Positions 26,462 through 34,641 are shown, counted from the first letter of the stretch. The stretch is 64,000 bases of DNA from an uncultured Odoribacter sp. (GCA_910578105.1 CAJTPD010000001.1:372001-436000), one strand, 5' to 3'. Translations and numbers: made by a program. The notes: generated by a model from the letters alone, not told the origin.

Positions 26462-26935
26462 ATGGAAAATAAAGAACAGATCCGACAAATTGAGTTATTT
26501 TTGGAAGAAGTGATTATTCGGGAATTGGGAAAGTTACAACAAATAGAGCTTTCCTATGTGCAGTTTGTATTAATGGGACAGGCGGTTGAAATTTTAGGCA
26601 GTTTTCTGGATAACAAACCGATGAAGGCAAAAGGACAATCTTCCAAACGTTTCAGTAACGGAATAAACCAGTTGTTCGGAGGTAGATATCGATTGTTAAA
26701 TAGCAATTATTTCCTGTATGATAAACTGCGCAACCAAATGACCCATGCTTTTATTCCCGGGAAAGATTTACTATTGTTGGCTCACCGGGACGGCATGTAC
26801 AAACATTTGGAATATAATGACGGAAAATTAGTTCTGATTGGAGAAGTGTTTTATGAAGATATTTGCAGGGCTTGTTCACGTTTATTGAACTTTTTAAAAG
26901 AGGGAAAGGTAAAACCTAAGAAGATTGCATTTTAA
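26462..26935 (+). CDS. Conserved-looking hypothetical protein, 157 residues
   Basis: I do not recognise this protein. It is soluble and mostly helical (EQIRQIELFLEEVIIRELG at the start), with a basic C terminus (KVKPKKIAF). The central HAF..DLLLLAHRDG segment is its most distinctive part. It is the first gene of a tightly packed plus-strand group (hypothetical, DUF2520, KdsC-like) and ends one base before the next ATG. The start is set by the promoter just upstream. Confidence 0.65.
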   Translation: MENKEQIRQIELFLEEVIIRELGKLQQIELSYVQFVLMGQAVEILGSFLDNKPMKAKGQSSKRFSNGINQLFGGRYRLLNSNYFLYDKLRNQMTHAFIPGKDLLLLAHRDGMYKHLEYNDGKLVLIGEVFYEDICRACSRLLNFLKEGKVKPKKIAF

Positions 26936-26936
26936 T

Positions 26937-27773
26937 ATGATGAAAGATAAGAGAATTGTGTTGCTTGGGGCAGGGAATGTTGCTCATCATTTGGCTCCTG
27001 CTTTGCTAAAAGCAGGAGTAAATCTTTGCCAGATATATAGCCGTACTGTAGAAGCGGCAAGAGAGTTGGGAATGAAAACGGGAATTAGTTATACTTCAGA
27101 TGTTGTTGCAATCTATCCGGATTGTGATATTTACATTTTTTGTGTAAGTGATGATGCATTAGTTTCATTATATAAGAGTGTTCGAATAAATAGAAACGCT
27201 TTGCTTCTGCATACTTCGGGAAGTTTGCCCATGAATGTTTTTAAACCCTTTTCTATACGTTACGGAGTATTATATCCTTTACAGACTTTTACGAAAAAAA
27301 GGGATTTAGATTTTAAGGAAATCCCTCTGTGTATTGAAGCTTCCGCTTCTGAAGTACTTTCTGAAGTGAGGGAATTGGCAGGGCTTTTATCTGCACGTGT
27401 AGAAGATATTTCTTCCGAAAAACGAAAAATTTTGCATATGGCGGCTGTATTTGCCAATAATTTTGTCAATCACATGTATGGAATTGCTGGTACAATTCTG
27501 GAGAAAGAGGGACTGGATTTTGCTTTATTACGTCCGTTGATTTTTGAGACTGCACATAAAGTTATGCTGCTATCACCGGCTAATGCCCAGACAGGTCCGG
27601 CACGTCGCGGAGATGAGAGCATTCTGGCCATGCATAAGGCTTTGTTGAAAGGGGACCGGAAATTACTGAACCTTTATTCCTTGATGTCAGAATCTATCCG
27701 GGAAGCAGCACTAAGAGTTACAGAAACAAAAACCGAACCAGAGGATAAGCCTCTTATGCTGACACTTTGGTAA
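26937..27773 (+). CDS. Rossmann-fold DUF2520 protein
   Basis: The 278-residue protein has an N-terminal NAD(P)-binding Rossmann domain (IVLLGAGNVAHHLA) resembling ProC/F420-dependent NADP oxidoreductases. A C-terminal helical DUF2520 domain (about 150-260) has the block AVFANNFVNHMY and the conserved TGPARRGD. Family members look like 6-phosphogluconate dehydrogenase-type reductases, but the reaction is unknown. The ATG at 26937 overlaps the spacing of the previous stop; a second ATG follows at 26940. The stop abuts the next gene. Confidence 0.82.
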   Translation: MMKDKRIVLLGAGNVAHHLAPALLKAGVNLCQIYSRTVEAARELGMKTGISYTSDVVAIYPDCDIYIFCVSDDALVSLYKSVRINRNALLLHTSGSLPMNVFKPFSIRYGVLYPLQTFTKKRDLDFKEIPLCIEASASEVLSEVRELAGLLSARVEDISSEKRKILHMAAVFANNFVNHMYGIAGTILEKEGLDFALLRPLIFETAHKVMLLSPANAQTGPARRGDESILAMHKALLKGDRKLLNLYSLMSESIREAALRVTETKTEPEDKPLMLTLW

Positions 27774-28319
27774 ATGATAATAAATATGGGATTTTTTAAA
27801 GACGATTTGAAACAAGTACGGGCGTTTATTTTTGATGTTGACGGAGTATTGTCACATCAGACTCAGAATCTCACTTCTGAGGGTGAGCTAATCCGTACTT
27901 CTTGTACAAAAGACGGTTATGCCATCATGTACAGTATCCGGAAAGGGTATGTCGTAGCTATTATTTCGGGAGGAGGGGCTCCGGGGCTCCGGGAACGTTT
28001 GGAAAAACTGGGTGTAAAAAGTGAAGATATTTATTTGAAAGTAGCTAATAAACTTGAAGCATTGGAAGAGATTACCCAGCGTTATCACCTTCAGAAAGAA
28101 GAAATTGTATATATGGGAGATGATATTCCGGATTACAATGTCATGAGGCAGGTGGGAATACCGGTTTGTCCTTTGGATGCCTGTGAGGAAATTAAATCAA
28201 TTGCCAGGTATATTTCAGATATTAATGGCGGAGATGGGTGTGTCAGGGATATTATTGCCCAGGTATTAAAGGTAAGGGAAGATTGGATGGATACAACTTG
28301 TTATGTCAGAAGTATGTAA
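27774..28319 (+). CDS. kdsC: KDO-8-phosphate phosphatase, HAD superfamily (KdsC-like)
   Basis: The 181-residue HAD phosphatase has motif I FDVDGVL (Asp21, Asp23), motif II in IISGGG and motif IV as MGDDIPDYNVM. It lacks a cap domain, and the C-terminal GGDGCVRDII block fits the KdsC family, which removes phosphate from KDO 8-phosphate during lipid A-core synthesis. Its start directly follows the stop of the DUF2520 gene. A second ATG at 27786 is possible. No other KDO gene is in the window, so the substrate is by family only. Confidence 0.85.
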   Translation: MIINMGFFKDDLKQVRAFIFDVDGVLSHQTQNLTSEGELIRTSCTKDGYAIMYSIRKGYVVAIISGGGAPGLRERLEKLGVKSEDIYLKVANKLEALEEITQRYHLQKEEIVYMGDDIPDYNVMRQVGIPVCPLDACEEIKSIARYISDINGGDGCVRDIIAQVLKVREDWMDTTCYVRSM

Positions 28320-28365
28320 TGCTTCCGGATGCAGGTTTTATGAAAATAATAAATAAAGAACAAAG

Positions 28366-29319
28366 ATGCGGGAAATCCTTAAATTAATTCGTATCCGTAC
28401 TATCGTTTTTGCAGTATTGACCATGTATGCAATGCGATATTGGGTGGTGTTACCTATGTTGGAATTAAATGGTTTTACTTTACAAATGGCCGATTGGGCT
28501 TTTTCACTGTTAGTATTGGCTGTTTGTTGCCTGGTTTCCGGGGCTTATGTCATTAACGATTATTTTGATATCCGGACAGACCGCATTGCCGGTATCAGAG
28601 ATGTGGTGGTTGGAAGAAGTCTCAGCAGGCGTTCAGTTATCATTTTGCATTCAGTTTTGAATGTTATTGCGGTTTTGATTGCTTTTTATCTTGGATTTGC
28701 CGTGGGGGTATGGAAGATAGGTATTTTGTTTTTTCTGGTGTCAGGAATTCTATGGTTTTATTCTTCTTCCTATAAAAAGTATTTTATTGTAGGGAATGTT
28801 ATTGCCGCACTTTTGGCTTCGCTTATACCTGTGAGTGCAATTATATATGAAATTCCTCTGCTGAATATGGCTTATGCTGATATTTTACTGGAAACGGATA
28901 CGAATTTCGTATATATGTTTAATTGGGTATTTGCTTTTTCTTGGTTTATTTTTCTGAATATCCTGATGTATGAGATAAATAAGGACATATATACGAGCAA
29001 AGGGGACCGTGTAAATGGGAATGAAACTATTCCGGTGAAACTCGGAATTCCGGCTGCCCGGAATATTATTTCCGGATTAGCCGGAATAGCCATGATTTCG
29101 GCTGCTTTTCTGTATTATATTGAGTTTACGGAGTCCTTAGCCATTTTGGTTTATATTCTGATTGCTGTATTATTGCCTTATGTTGTGTATATTGTTATAA
29201 TTCAGGAAAAAGGCGGTAACAGACGTTGGCAATTGTGTATTATCCGTACAATTACAGTTCTCTGTATAGGTGTAAGTATATTCTTTAAACATTTTTTTCA
29301 GCTCCTTTTTGCTGAATAG
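28366..29319 (+). CDS. UbiA-family prenyltransferase
   Basis: The 317-residue integral membrane protein has about eight hydrophobic helices. It has the first Asp-rich prenyl-diphosphate/Mg motif as NDYFDIRTDRI and the second around EINKDIYTSKGDRVNG. In Bacteroidetes, members in a similar gene setting are annotated as geranylgeranylglycerol-phosphate geranylgeranyltransferase-like, but the acceptor cannot be fixed from sequence. It is followed 18 bp later by the maf gene on the same strand. Confidence 0.85.
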   Translation: MREILKLIRIRTIVFAVLTMYAMRYWVVLPMLELNGFTLQMADWAFSLLVLAVCCLVSGAYVINDYFDIRTDRIAGIRDVVVGRSLSRRSVIILHSVLNVIAVLIAFYLGFAVGVWKIGILFFLVSGILWFYSSSYKKYFIVGNVIAALLASLIPVSAIIYEIPLLNMAYADILLETDTNFVYMFNWVFAFSWFIFLNILMYEINKDIYTSKGDRVNGNETIPVKLGIPAARNIISGLAGIAMISAAFLYYIEFTESLAILVYILIAVLLPYVVYIVIIQEKGGNRRWQLCIIRTITVLCIGVSIFFKHFFQLLFAE

Positions 29320-29337
29320 TAATTAAATCCGGACATA

Positions 29338-29901
29338 ATGGAATATAAATTAATTTTAGCCTCCGGTTCGCCGAGACGTCATCAATTGATGTGTGATGCC
29401 GGTTTTAGGTTTGAAGTGAAATTAAAACATACAGAAGAAGTGTGGCCTGAGGAAATGGAAAGCAACCGTGTACCGGAATATCTGGCTTGCCTGAAAGCAA
29501 ATGCTTTTGAAGGGGAACTGAATCCAGGTGAATTGTTGATTACTGCTGATACAGTTGTTTGTTTGGATACAAAGCTTCTCGGAAAACCCAGGGACCGGGA
29601 GGAAGCAATCCATATGCTACATCAATTATCAGGCAATAAACATACAGTGATAACGGGGGTGTGTCTAACGACATTGGAACGACGGAAGTCCTTTTCGGCT
29701 TTTACAGATGTCTTTTTTAAAGAGCTGACAGAAGAAGAAATTTGTTGTTATGTAGATACCTGCAAGCCTTTTGACAAAGCAGGGGCGTATGGAATTCAGG
29801 AATGGATAGGATACATCGGAATCCGGCGGATTGAAGGTTCGTTTTACAATGTAATGGGTTTACCCGTCCAACAACTTTATGAGGTTTTGAAAAATTTTTA
29901 A
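29338..29901 (+). CDS. maf: Maf-family nucleoside triphosphate pyrophosphatase
   Basis: The 187-residue protein has the Maf loop LASGSPRR at residues 6-13 and the catalytic-base region ITADTVV. The conserved GAYGIQ block is near the C terminus. Maf proteins hydrolyse dTTP, UTP or modified NTPs to monophosphates as a house-cleaning function. It is packed between the UbiA gene and the peptidase gene (14-bp gap), suggesting one transcript. Confidence 0.93.
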   Translation: MEYKLILASGSPRRHQLMCDAGFRFEVKLKHTEEVWPEEMESNRVPEYLACLKANAFEGELNPGELLITADTVVCLDTKLLGKPRDREEAIHMLHQLSGNKHTVITGVCLTTLERRKSFSAFTDVFFKELTEEEICCYVDTCKPFDKAGAYGIQEWIGYIGIRRIEGSFYNVMGLPVQQLYEVLKNF

Positions 29902-29915
29902 TAAAATCTATATCT

Positions 29916-32072
29916 ATGAGAAAAAGGTCAATATTTTTAATGCTGGTGCTGATTTTGGAAGGGATGATGTGCCAGGCTGACGAGGGAATGTGGATCCCAA
30001 TGCTTTTAAAGAAATATAACATCGAGGATATGCAGAAGCAAGGTTTTAAGCTGACTGCTGAAGATATCTATAATATCAATCAGGCATCACTGAAAGATGC
30101 TGTGATTGGCCTGGGAAGAGAAGGAAGTCCTTTTTTTCATTTTTGTACCGGGGAACTTATCAGTAATGAAGGATTAATTGTTACCAATCATCATTGTGCA
30201 TTCGATATGATTCAATCACACAGTAGTCTGGAACATAATTATTTGCGTGATGGTTTCTGGGCTAAAACAAAAAAGGATGAATTGGCCAATCCAGGAATTA
30301 CTGCTTCTATTCTTGTCAGAATGGAAGATGTTACTTCCCGGATTAATGCTGTCTTAAAGCCGGAAATGAGTATCGAAGAAAGAACGCAAAAAATAAAAGA
30401 AGTGAGTTCTGAACTTGAAAAAGAGGCCGTAAAAGGAACCAATCTGATGGCAAATATAAAGCCGTATTTTAATGGGAATCAATATTTTATGTCGGTGTTC
30501 AAAATTTATAAGGATGTACGTTTGGTGGGTGCGCCTCCTTCTGCAATTGGCAAGTTTGGGGGAGATACAGACAATTGGATGTGGCCCCGGCATACGGGCG
30601 ACTTTTCCGTATTGCGTATCTATGCAGGACCGGACAATGAACCTGCTGCCTATTCACCGGACAATAAACCTTATCAACCTGCTTCCTTTTTTAAAATTTC
30701 AGTCAAAGGAGTACAGGAAGGCGATTTTACAATGGTATTCGGGTATCCCGGAACAACTAATGAATATCTCACTTCGTTTGCTATAGAGCAAATCCAGAAC
30801 ATTGAAAATCCGCATAAAATAGCTATTCGTACTGCCAAACTGAATATTATAAACGCTGCTATGGAATCGGATGAATTACTCCGGATTAAATATGCTTCCA
30901 AAGCAGCCGGTATTGCAAATGCCTGGAAAAAATGGCAGGGAGAAATAAAAGGGCTGAAAAGATTCAATACTGTTGCAAAAAAACAACGTGAAGAAGCAAC
31001 TTTTCAAAAATGGGCATCCAATCGGCAGGTCTATAACAATCTGTTGGATAATTATCAAAAACTATATGAGAAAAGGAAAGATTTAGTATTGGCCGCAGCC
31101 TATCTGAATGAAGCCGGCAAACGCGGAGCTGAAATAGTTGGTTGGAGTGCTTCAGTAAGGAATCGGATGAAAAATAAAAATTTTGCAGAAAATCCTGCAT
31201 TGTATAAACAAAAATTGAAAAAAGAAGCAGAAGAATATTATAAGGATTACGATTTGAATACAGATAAAAAAATACTTGTGGAAATGTTGAAATTGTATCA
31301 TCGCAATCTGCCTGAAAAATGGATTCCGAAAGAGGTACTGAAATCGGCCGGCAATAAAGGGCCGGAGGCTTATGTTGAAAATTTGTTTGAAAAATCTCTA
31401 TTGGTGGATACTGCCGCTTTATTTGACTTTATTGATAAAAGTAATGCAGAATCATACAAAAAACTGGAAAAAGACCCGTTTTGGAAATTATATACTTCCA
31501 TGGATGAGTTGTATGTTCGGAAAATTAAACCGGAATTGGATAAAATTCAGAGTGAAATTGTAAGGTTGAATCAGGTTTGGTTAGCTGGTTTGATGGAAAT
31601 GGATTCTGATAAAGTCTTTTATGCTGATGCAAACTCAACATTGAGGGTTGCTTATGGTAAAGTACAAGGTTATTCACCGTATGACGGGGCATATTATAAA
31701 CATTATACAACGCTCAAAGGAATCATGGAAAAGGATAATCCGGAAATTTATGATTATAATGTTCCGCAACGTTTGAGAGAAATTTATCAAAAACGTGATT
31801 TTGGCACTTATGCCCAGGATGGGGAGGTTCCGGTATGTTTTATAGCTACGAATCATACTACCGGAGGCAATTCGGGAAGTCCGGTGCTGAACAGTGAAGG
31901 TCATTTGATCGGTTTGAATTTTGACCGTGCCTGGGATGGAGTCATGTCAGACATGCAGTATGACTCGGAAATTTGTCGCAATATATCCGTGGATATCCGT
32001 TATGTTCTTTTTATTATTGATAAATTGGCGGGTGCCGGACATTTGATTGATGAGATGATTATTGTGGAGTAA
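29916..32072 (+). CDS. S46 dipeptidyl-peptidase, DPP11-like (Asp/Glu-specific)
   Basis: The 718-residue secreted protease starts with a signal peptide of about 21 residues. It has the S46 catalytic His in VTNHHCAF (residues 89-96), the GGDTDNWMWPRHTGDF block with the catalytic Asp, and catalytic Ser653 in GGNSGSPVL. Eighteen residues after that Ser lies Arg671, equivalent to Arg673 of Porphyromonas gingivalis DPP11, which reads the acidic P1 side chain; DPP7 has Gly there. Asp/Glu-Xaa dipeptide release is therefore predicted. The product supplies dipeptides in asaccharolytic Bacteroidales. Confidence 0.92.
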   Translation: MRKRSIFLMLVLILEGMMCQADEGMWIPMLLKKYNIEDMQKQGFKLTAEDIYNINQASLKDAVIGLGREGSPFFHFCTGELISNEGLIVTNHHCAFDMIQSHSSLEHNYLRDGFWAKTKKDELANPGITASILVRMEDVTSRINAVLKPEMSIEERTQKIKEVSSELEKEAVKGTNLMANIKPYFNGNQYFMSVFKIYKDVRLVGAPPSAIGKFGGDTDNWMWPRHTGDFSVLRIYAGPDNEPAAYSPDNKPYQPASFFKISVKGVQEGDFTMVFGYPGTTNEYLTSFAIEQIQNIENPHKIAIRTAKLNIINAAMESDELLRIKYASKAAGIANAWKKWQGEIKGLKRFNTVAKKQREEATFQKWASNRQVYNNLLDNYQKLYEKRKDLVLAAAYLNEAGKRGAEIVGWSASVRNRMKNKNFAENPALYKQKLKKEAEEYYKDYDLNTDKKILVEMLKLYHRNLPEKWIPKEVLKSAGNKGPEAYVENLFEKSLLVDTAALFDFIDKSNAESYKKLEKDPFWKLYTSMDELYVRKIKPELDKIQSEIVRLNQVWLAGLMEMDSDKVFYADANSTLRVAYGKVQGYSPYDGAYYKHYTTLKGIMEKDNPEIYDYNVPQRLREIYQKRDFGTYAQDGEVPVCFIATNHTTGGNSGSPVLNSEGHLIGLNFDRAWDGVMSDMQYDSEICRNISVDIRYVLFIIDKLAGAGHLIDEMIIVE

Positions 32073-32100
32073 TTTCCCAAAATCTGTATCCCTTAGGTGG

Positions 32101-32168
32101 TCCTGATTGGCGAAAGCATAGTATTGAAATAAAATATTGCTCGAAAATTATGCTTTCGCCAATCAGGA
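32101..32168. terminator. Long bidirectional terminator hairpin
   Basis: A perfect 20-bp stem (32101-32120 with 32149-32168; core TTGGCGAAAGCATA) around a 28-base loop lies between the convergent peptidase and superoxide dismutase genes. A-rich and T-rich stretches flank it. Confidence 0.85.
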
Positions 32169-32192
32169 ATAAAAAAGTTGGTTTGACAACCT

Positions 32193-32224
32193 TTTATTCT
32201 TTTATTCTTTTATTCTTTTATTCT
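32193..32224. repeat. Four tandem copies of an 8-bp unit
   Basis: TTTATTCT is repeated four times without interruption, over the last codons, the stop and the 3' flank of the superoxide dismutase gene. The stop codon lies in the first copies met by the ribosome, so copy-number change would not alter most of the protein. Confidence 0.9.
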
Positions 32225-32854
32225 TTGTTCTACAGCTTCCCAATTTACTACTTTCCAAAAATTCTCGATGTATTTAGCTCTTGCATTTTGAGTATCCAAA
32301 TAATAGGCATGTTCCCAGACATCCATAGCTAAGAGTGGATATTTGTTATGTTTTATCGGAGTTTCCGCGTTTTGTGCAGGCCAGATTTCCAATTTGTTTT
32401 CATTTTTAATCAGCCAAACCCAACCGGAACCAAATAAGGAAATACCTGTTTGAGTAAATTTTTCTTTAAAATCGGCCAAGCTTCCAAAATTATGGTTAAT
32501 TAAATCTTGTATTTTAGAAGGCAGCGTTTCATTTCCGGCCTTATGCAATGCTTCAAAGTAAAAATAGTGATTAAATACCTGAGCTGCATTATTGAAAAGT
32601 CCTCCCGAAGATTTGCGGATAATCTCATGTAAAGGGAGGTCTTCAAATTCAGTACCTGCCTTTAATTTGTTTGTATTATCAATATAGGCTGCTAAGTGTT
32701 TCCCATAGTGGTATTGTATAGTTTTTTCACTGATATGCGGTGCCAATGCATTTTCAGCATAGGGCAGGGGTTGTAGAATAAACTTATTGTCTTTGTCTTT
32801 GGTATTTACCTTCTCACAGGAAAGTAAACCGCAATTACAGGTTTCTGTTTTCAT
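32210..32854 (-). CDS. sodB: Superoxide dismutase, Fe-type, with Cys-rich N-terminal extension
   Basis: The 214-residue enzyme has all metal ligands: His49 (YHYGKH), His96 (FNHYFYF), Asp178 and His182 (DVWEHAYY). Gln92 in NNAAQVFNH is placed as in Fe-type enzymes, whereas Mn-types carry that Gln later; Bacteroidales enzymes can be cambialistic. About 23 extra residues precede the usual start and contain CNCGLLSC (Cys6, 8, 13), which ordinary Fe-SODs lack. No signal peptide is evident. It faces the perR-rubrerythrin genes across a 600-bp intergenic region. Confidence 0.93.
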   Translation of the reverse strand: MKTETCNCGLLSCEKVNTKDKDNKFILQPLPYAENALAPHISEKTIQYHYGKHLAAYIDNTNKLKAGTEFEDLPLHEIIRKSSGGLFNNAAQVFNHYFYFEALHKAGNETLPSKIQDLINHNFGSLADFKEKFTQTGISLFGSGWVWLIKNENKLEIWPAQNAETPIKHNKYPLLAMDVWEHAYYLDTQNARAKYIENFWKVVNWEAVEQRIKE

Positions 32855-33201
32855 GATTTATAATTTAAAGTTGATAAGTAAGTTTACGAAAAACGGAAAG
32901 AAGAGTTGCAGAAATATAATTTATATTTGACTAATAAAAAACAGGAAATTTCAAAGAATTTGAATTATATGAAATATTAATTATTTTTGAAAAAGAATAT
33001 TTCTTCTTATCTATTGTCAAACTAAAACGGACGTTTATTCAACGCAATTTTTCTTTTATTCTTGTCCAATTATAATTGAATCAAACAACTAATTATCAAT
33101 TTTATAATTAAATTGTAATATATTTTTCAAACCTGTTTTTTATCTGACAAAAACGTCCGTTTTAGTTTGGAAGGTATAATTGAGAATCCAAAATCAAGGT
33201 T
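32855..33201. other. AT-rich control region between sodB and perR loci
   Basis: This intergenic stretch has no gene but much symmetry. A 12-bp perfect palindrome CAATTATAATTG lies at 33067-33078, and an imperfect one (CAATTT...AAATTG) at 33097-33115. Both resemble AT-rich Fur/PerR-type boxes in style only. They sit inside the larger inverted repeat at 33018-33169. Confidence 0.5.
33018..33169. repeat. Inverted repeat, 19-bp perfect arms 114 bp apart
   Basis: Arms at 33018-33036 and 33151-33169 are perfect reverse complements. Each arm itself contains a palindrome, AAACGnnCGTTT (33025-33036 and 33151-33162), whose centres are 126 bp apart. The palindromes look like paired regulator sites more than a terminator stem. 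The whole also has the shape of a small terminal-repeat element, but no flanking target duplication is visible. Confidence 0.8.
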
Positions 33202-33306
33202 ATGAGAAATAATAAAAACAGGCAAAAGAAATATAAGGAATTGCTGACATGGATTTTATTGATTTTTATTTTATTTCTTTATACTTTTTTACAAAGCCGG
33301 AAGTAA
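33202..33306 (+). CDS. Small single-pass membrane protein, 34 residues
   Basis: A 35-codon frame starts with ATG after AAGGTT and ends TAA. The first 13 residues are strongly basic (MRNNKNRQKKYKE). A hydrophobic helix follows (WILLIFILFLYTFL), then a short tail ending QSRK. This charge pattern predicts an N-in helix. It lies upstream of the perR gene in the same direction. No family is recognised; the composition is far from random for so AT-rich a stretch, but the frame is short. Confidence 0.5.
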   Translation: MRNNKNRQKKYKELLTWILLIFILFLYTFLQSRK

Positions 33307-33393
33307 TAAAGTAAAATTACACAACTGTGAATTTATCAATATGATGCCTGAAAATCAAATATCGGAAATTTTGAAAAAAATATAGTATAAATA

Positions 33394-33424
33394 TTTGTTT
33401 TTATATAAAAAGTTTTTAAATTTG
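33394..33424 (+). promoter_or_regulatory. Promoter of perR
   Basis: TTTG at 33394-33397 and TAAATTTG at 33417-33424 are separated by 19 bases, a full match to the Bacteroidetes consensus. Transcription from about 33431 excludes upstream in-frame starts and supports ATG 33461. Confidence 0.75.
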
Positions 33425-33460
33425 TATTGCATTAAAATATGTAATTATTACAATTTTATA

Positions 33461-33886
33461 ATGGATATAAAAATTAATCCTCAGGAATATTTGCAAAGTT
33501 ATGGAATAAAGCCGTCTCTTCAGCGAATTGCTATTATGGAATATCTGATAGAAAACCGGATACATCCTACGGTGGAGGATATTTACGAGGCATTGTATAT
33601 TAAAGTACCGACTTTATCTAAAACAACAGTTTATAATACTATAAAATTATTTGTAGAGCAGGGGGCGGTATTGGCTTTGGTTATTGATGATAAAAATGTC
33701 CGTTTTGATATTGATACGTCTTCCCATGCTCATTTCCAATGCTATGGTTGTAATAAAGTGTTTGATATACCTGTCAGGGATGCAGAATTGTTGCAGATTA
33801 GACAAATTGATAATTTTTTAGTTACTGAGAGCCATTTATATTATAAAGGTTATTGTAAAAATTGCAGAGAGAAAATGGTGGGATAG
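33461..33886 (+). CDS. perR: Fur-family regulator, PerR type
   Basis: The 141-residue protein has an N-terminal winged helix and a C-terminal metal-binding dimer domain. A structural zinc site is formed by two CxxC pairs (Cys94/97 and Cys132/135). The five regulatory-metal ligands of Bacillus PerR (His37, Asp85, His91, His93, Asp104) all have equivalents two residues earlier: His35, Asp83, His89, His91, Asp102. Asp83 is the residue that separates PerR from Fur. It would sense peroxide by metal-catalysed oxidation and control the rubrerythrin gene 37 bp downstream. The start is placed by the promoter, not at the longer frame. Confidence 0.9.
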   Translation: MDIKINPQEYLQSYGIKPSLQRIAIMEYLIENRIHPTVEDIYEALYIKVPTLSKTTVYNTIKLFVEQGAVLALVIDDKNVRFDIDTSSHAHFQCYGCNKVFDIPVRDAELLQIRQIDNFLVTESHLYYKGYCKNCREKMVG

Positions 33887-33923
33887 TCCTGCTAAATCAT
33901 ATTAATCAATAAATAAAAGCGTT

Positions 33924-34475
33924 ATGAAAAAGTTTATTTGTACTGTGTGTGGTTATGTTCATGAAGGTGAGGAAGCACCTGAATTTTGTCCGCAATGTAA
34001 AGTTCCGGCAAGCAAGTTTAAAGAAATGACAGAAAGTGAAGGTGCACTGACTTTTGTTGATGAACATGTGATTGGCATTGCAAAAGGTGTAGATGCAGAA
34101 GTACTTGACGGATTAAAAGCACATTTTAACGGAGAATGTACGGAAGTTGGTATGTATTTGGCGATGAGTCGTCAGGCAGATCGTGAAGGTTATCCTGAAG
34201 TGGCGGAAGCTTTCAAACGTTATGCCTGGGAAGAAGCAGAACATGCAGCTAAGTTCTGTGAATTACTGGGAGAATGTGTATGGGATACCAAAACTAATTT
34301 AAAAAAACGGATGGAAGCAGAGGCTGGTGCCTGTGAAGATAAAAAACGGATTGCTACTTTGGCAAAAAAATTGAATCTGGATGCTATTCATGATACTGTA
34401 CATGAAATGTGCAAAGATGAAGCACGTCACGGAAAAGGTTTTGAAGGTCTGTATAACAGATATTTCAAAAAATAA
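33924..34475 (+). CDS. rbr: Reverse rubrerythrin
   Basis: The 183-residue protein has the rubredoxin domain at the N terminus (Cys6, Cys9, Cys22, Cys25) and the four-helix diiron domain after it, the opposite of classical rubrerythrin. Diiron ligands are visible in CTEVGMYL, EEAEHAAKF and KDEARHGKGFEGLY. Reverse rubrerythrins act as NAD(P)H-linked peroxidases and oxidases in anaerobes. It is in one unit with perR, and a strong terminator follows. Confidence 0.94.
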   Translation: MKKFICTVCGYVHEGEEAPEFCPQCKVPASKFKEMTESEGALTFVDEHVIGIAKGVDAEVLDGLKAHFNGECTEVGMYLAMSRQADREGYPEVAEAFKRYAWEEAEHAAKFCELLGECVWDTKTNLKKRMEAEAGACEDKKRIATLAKKLNLDAIHDTVHEMCKDEARHGKGFEGLYNRYFKK

Positions 34476-34500
34476 TAAGGAAAACCTTCGTTTATATAAG

Positions 34501-34535
34501 ACGGGAGAGAATTCGTTTAACGGATTTTCTCCCGT
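34501..34535 (+). terminator. Terminator after rubrerythrin
   Basis: ACGGGAGA pairs with TCTCCCGT, extended inward by GAATTCG with CGGATTT, and a T-run follows. It lies 26 bases after the rubrerythrin stop. Confidence 0.88.
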
Positions 34536-34641
34536 TTTTATATCGGTTAAAGTGGAAAATTTCCCCCCTCCATATGAATATATGTTAACTTTCGGAAAAA
34601 GAATACGTATATAATCAAATATAATTGATAGGACAGAATGT

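Noticed and set aside
33018..33169. Insertion sequence remnant
   Set aside because: There are inverted arms but no transposase fragment and no target duplication, so it is listed only as an inverted repeat.
33395..33460. Longer N terminus for the PerR-like protein
   Set aside because: It would be read from within the consensus promoter at 33394-33424; ATG 33461 fits the family start.
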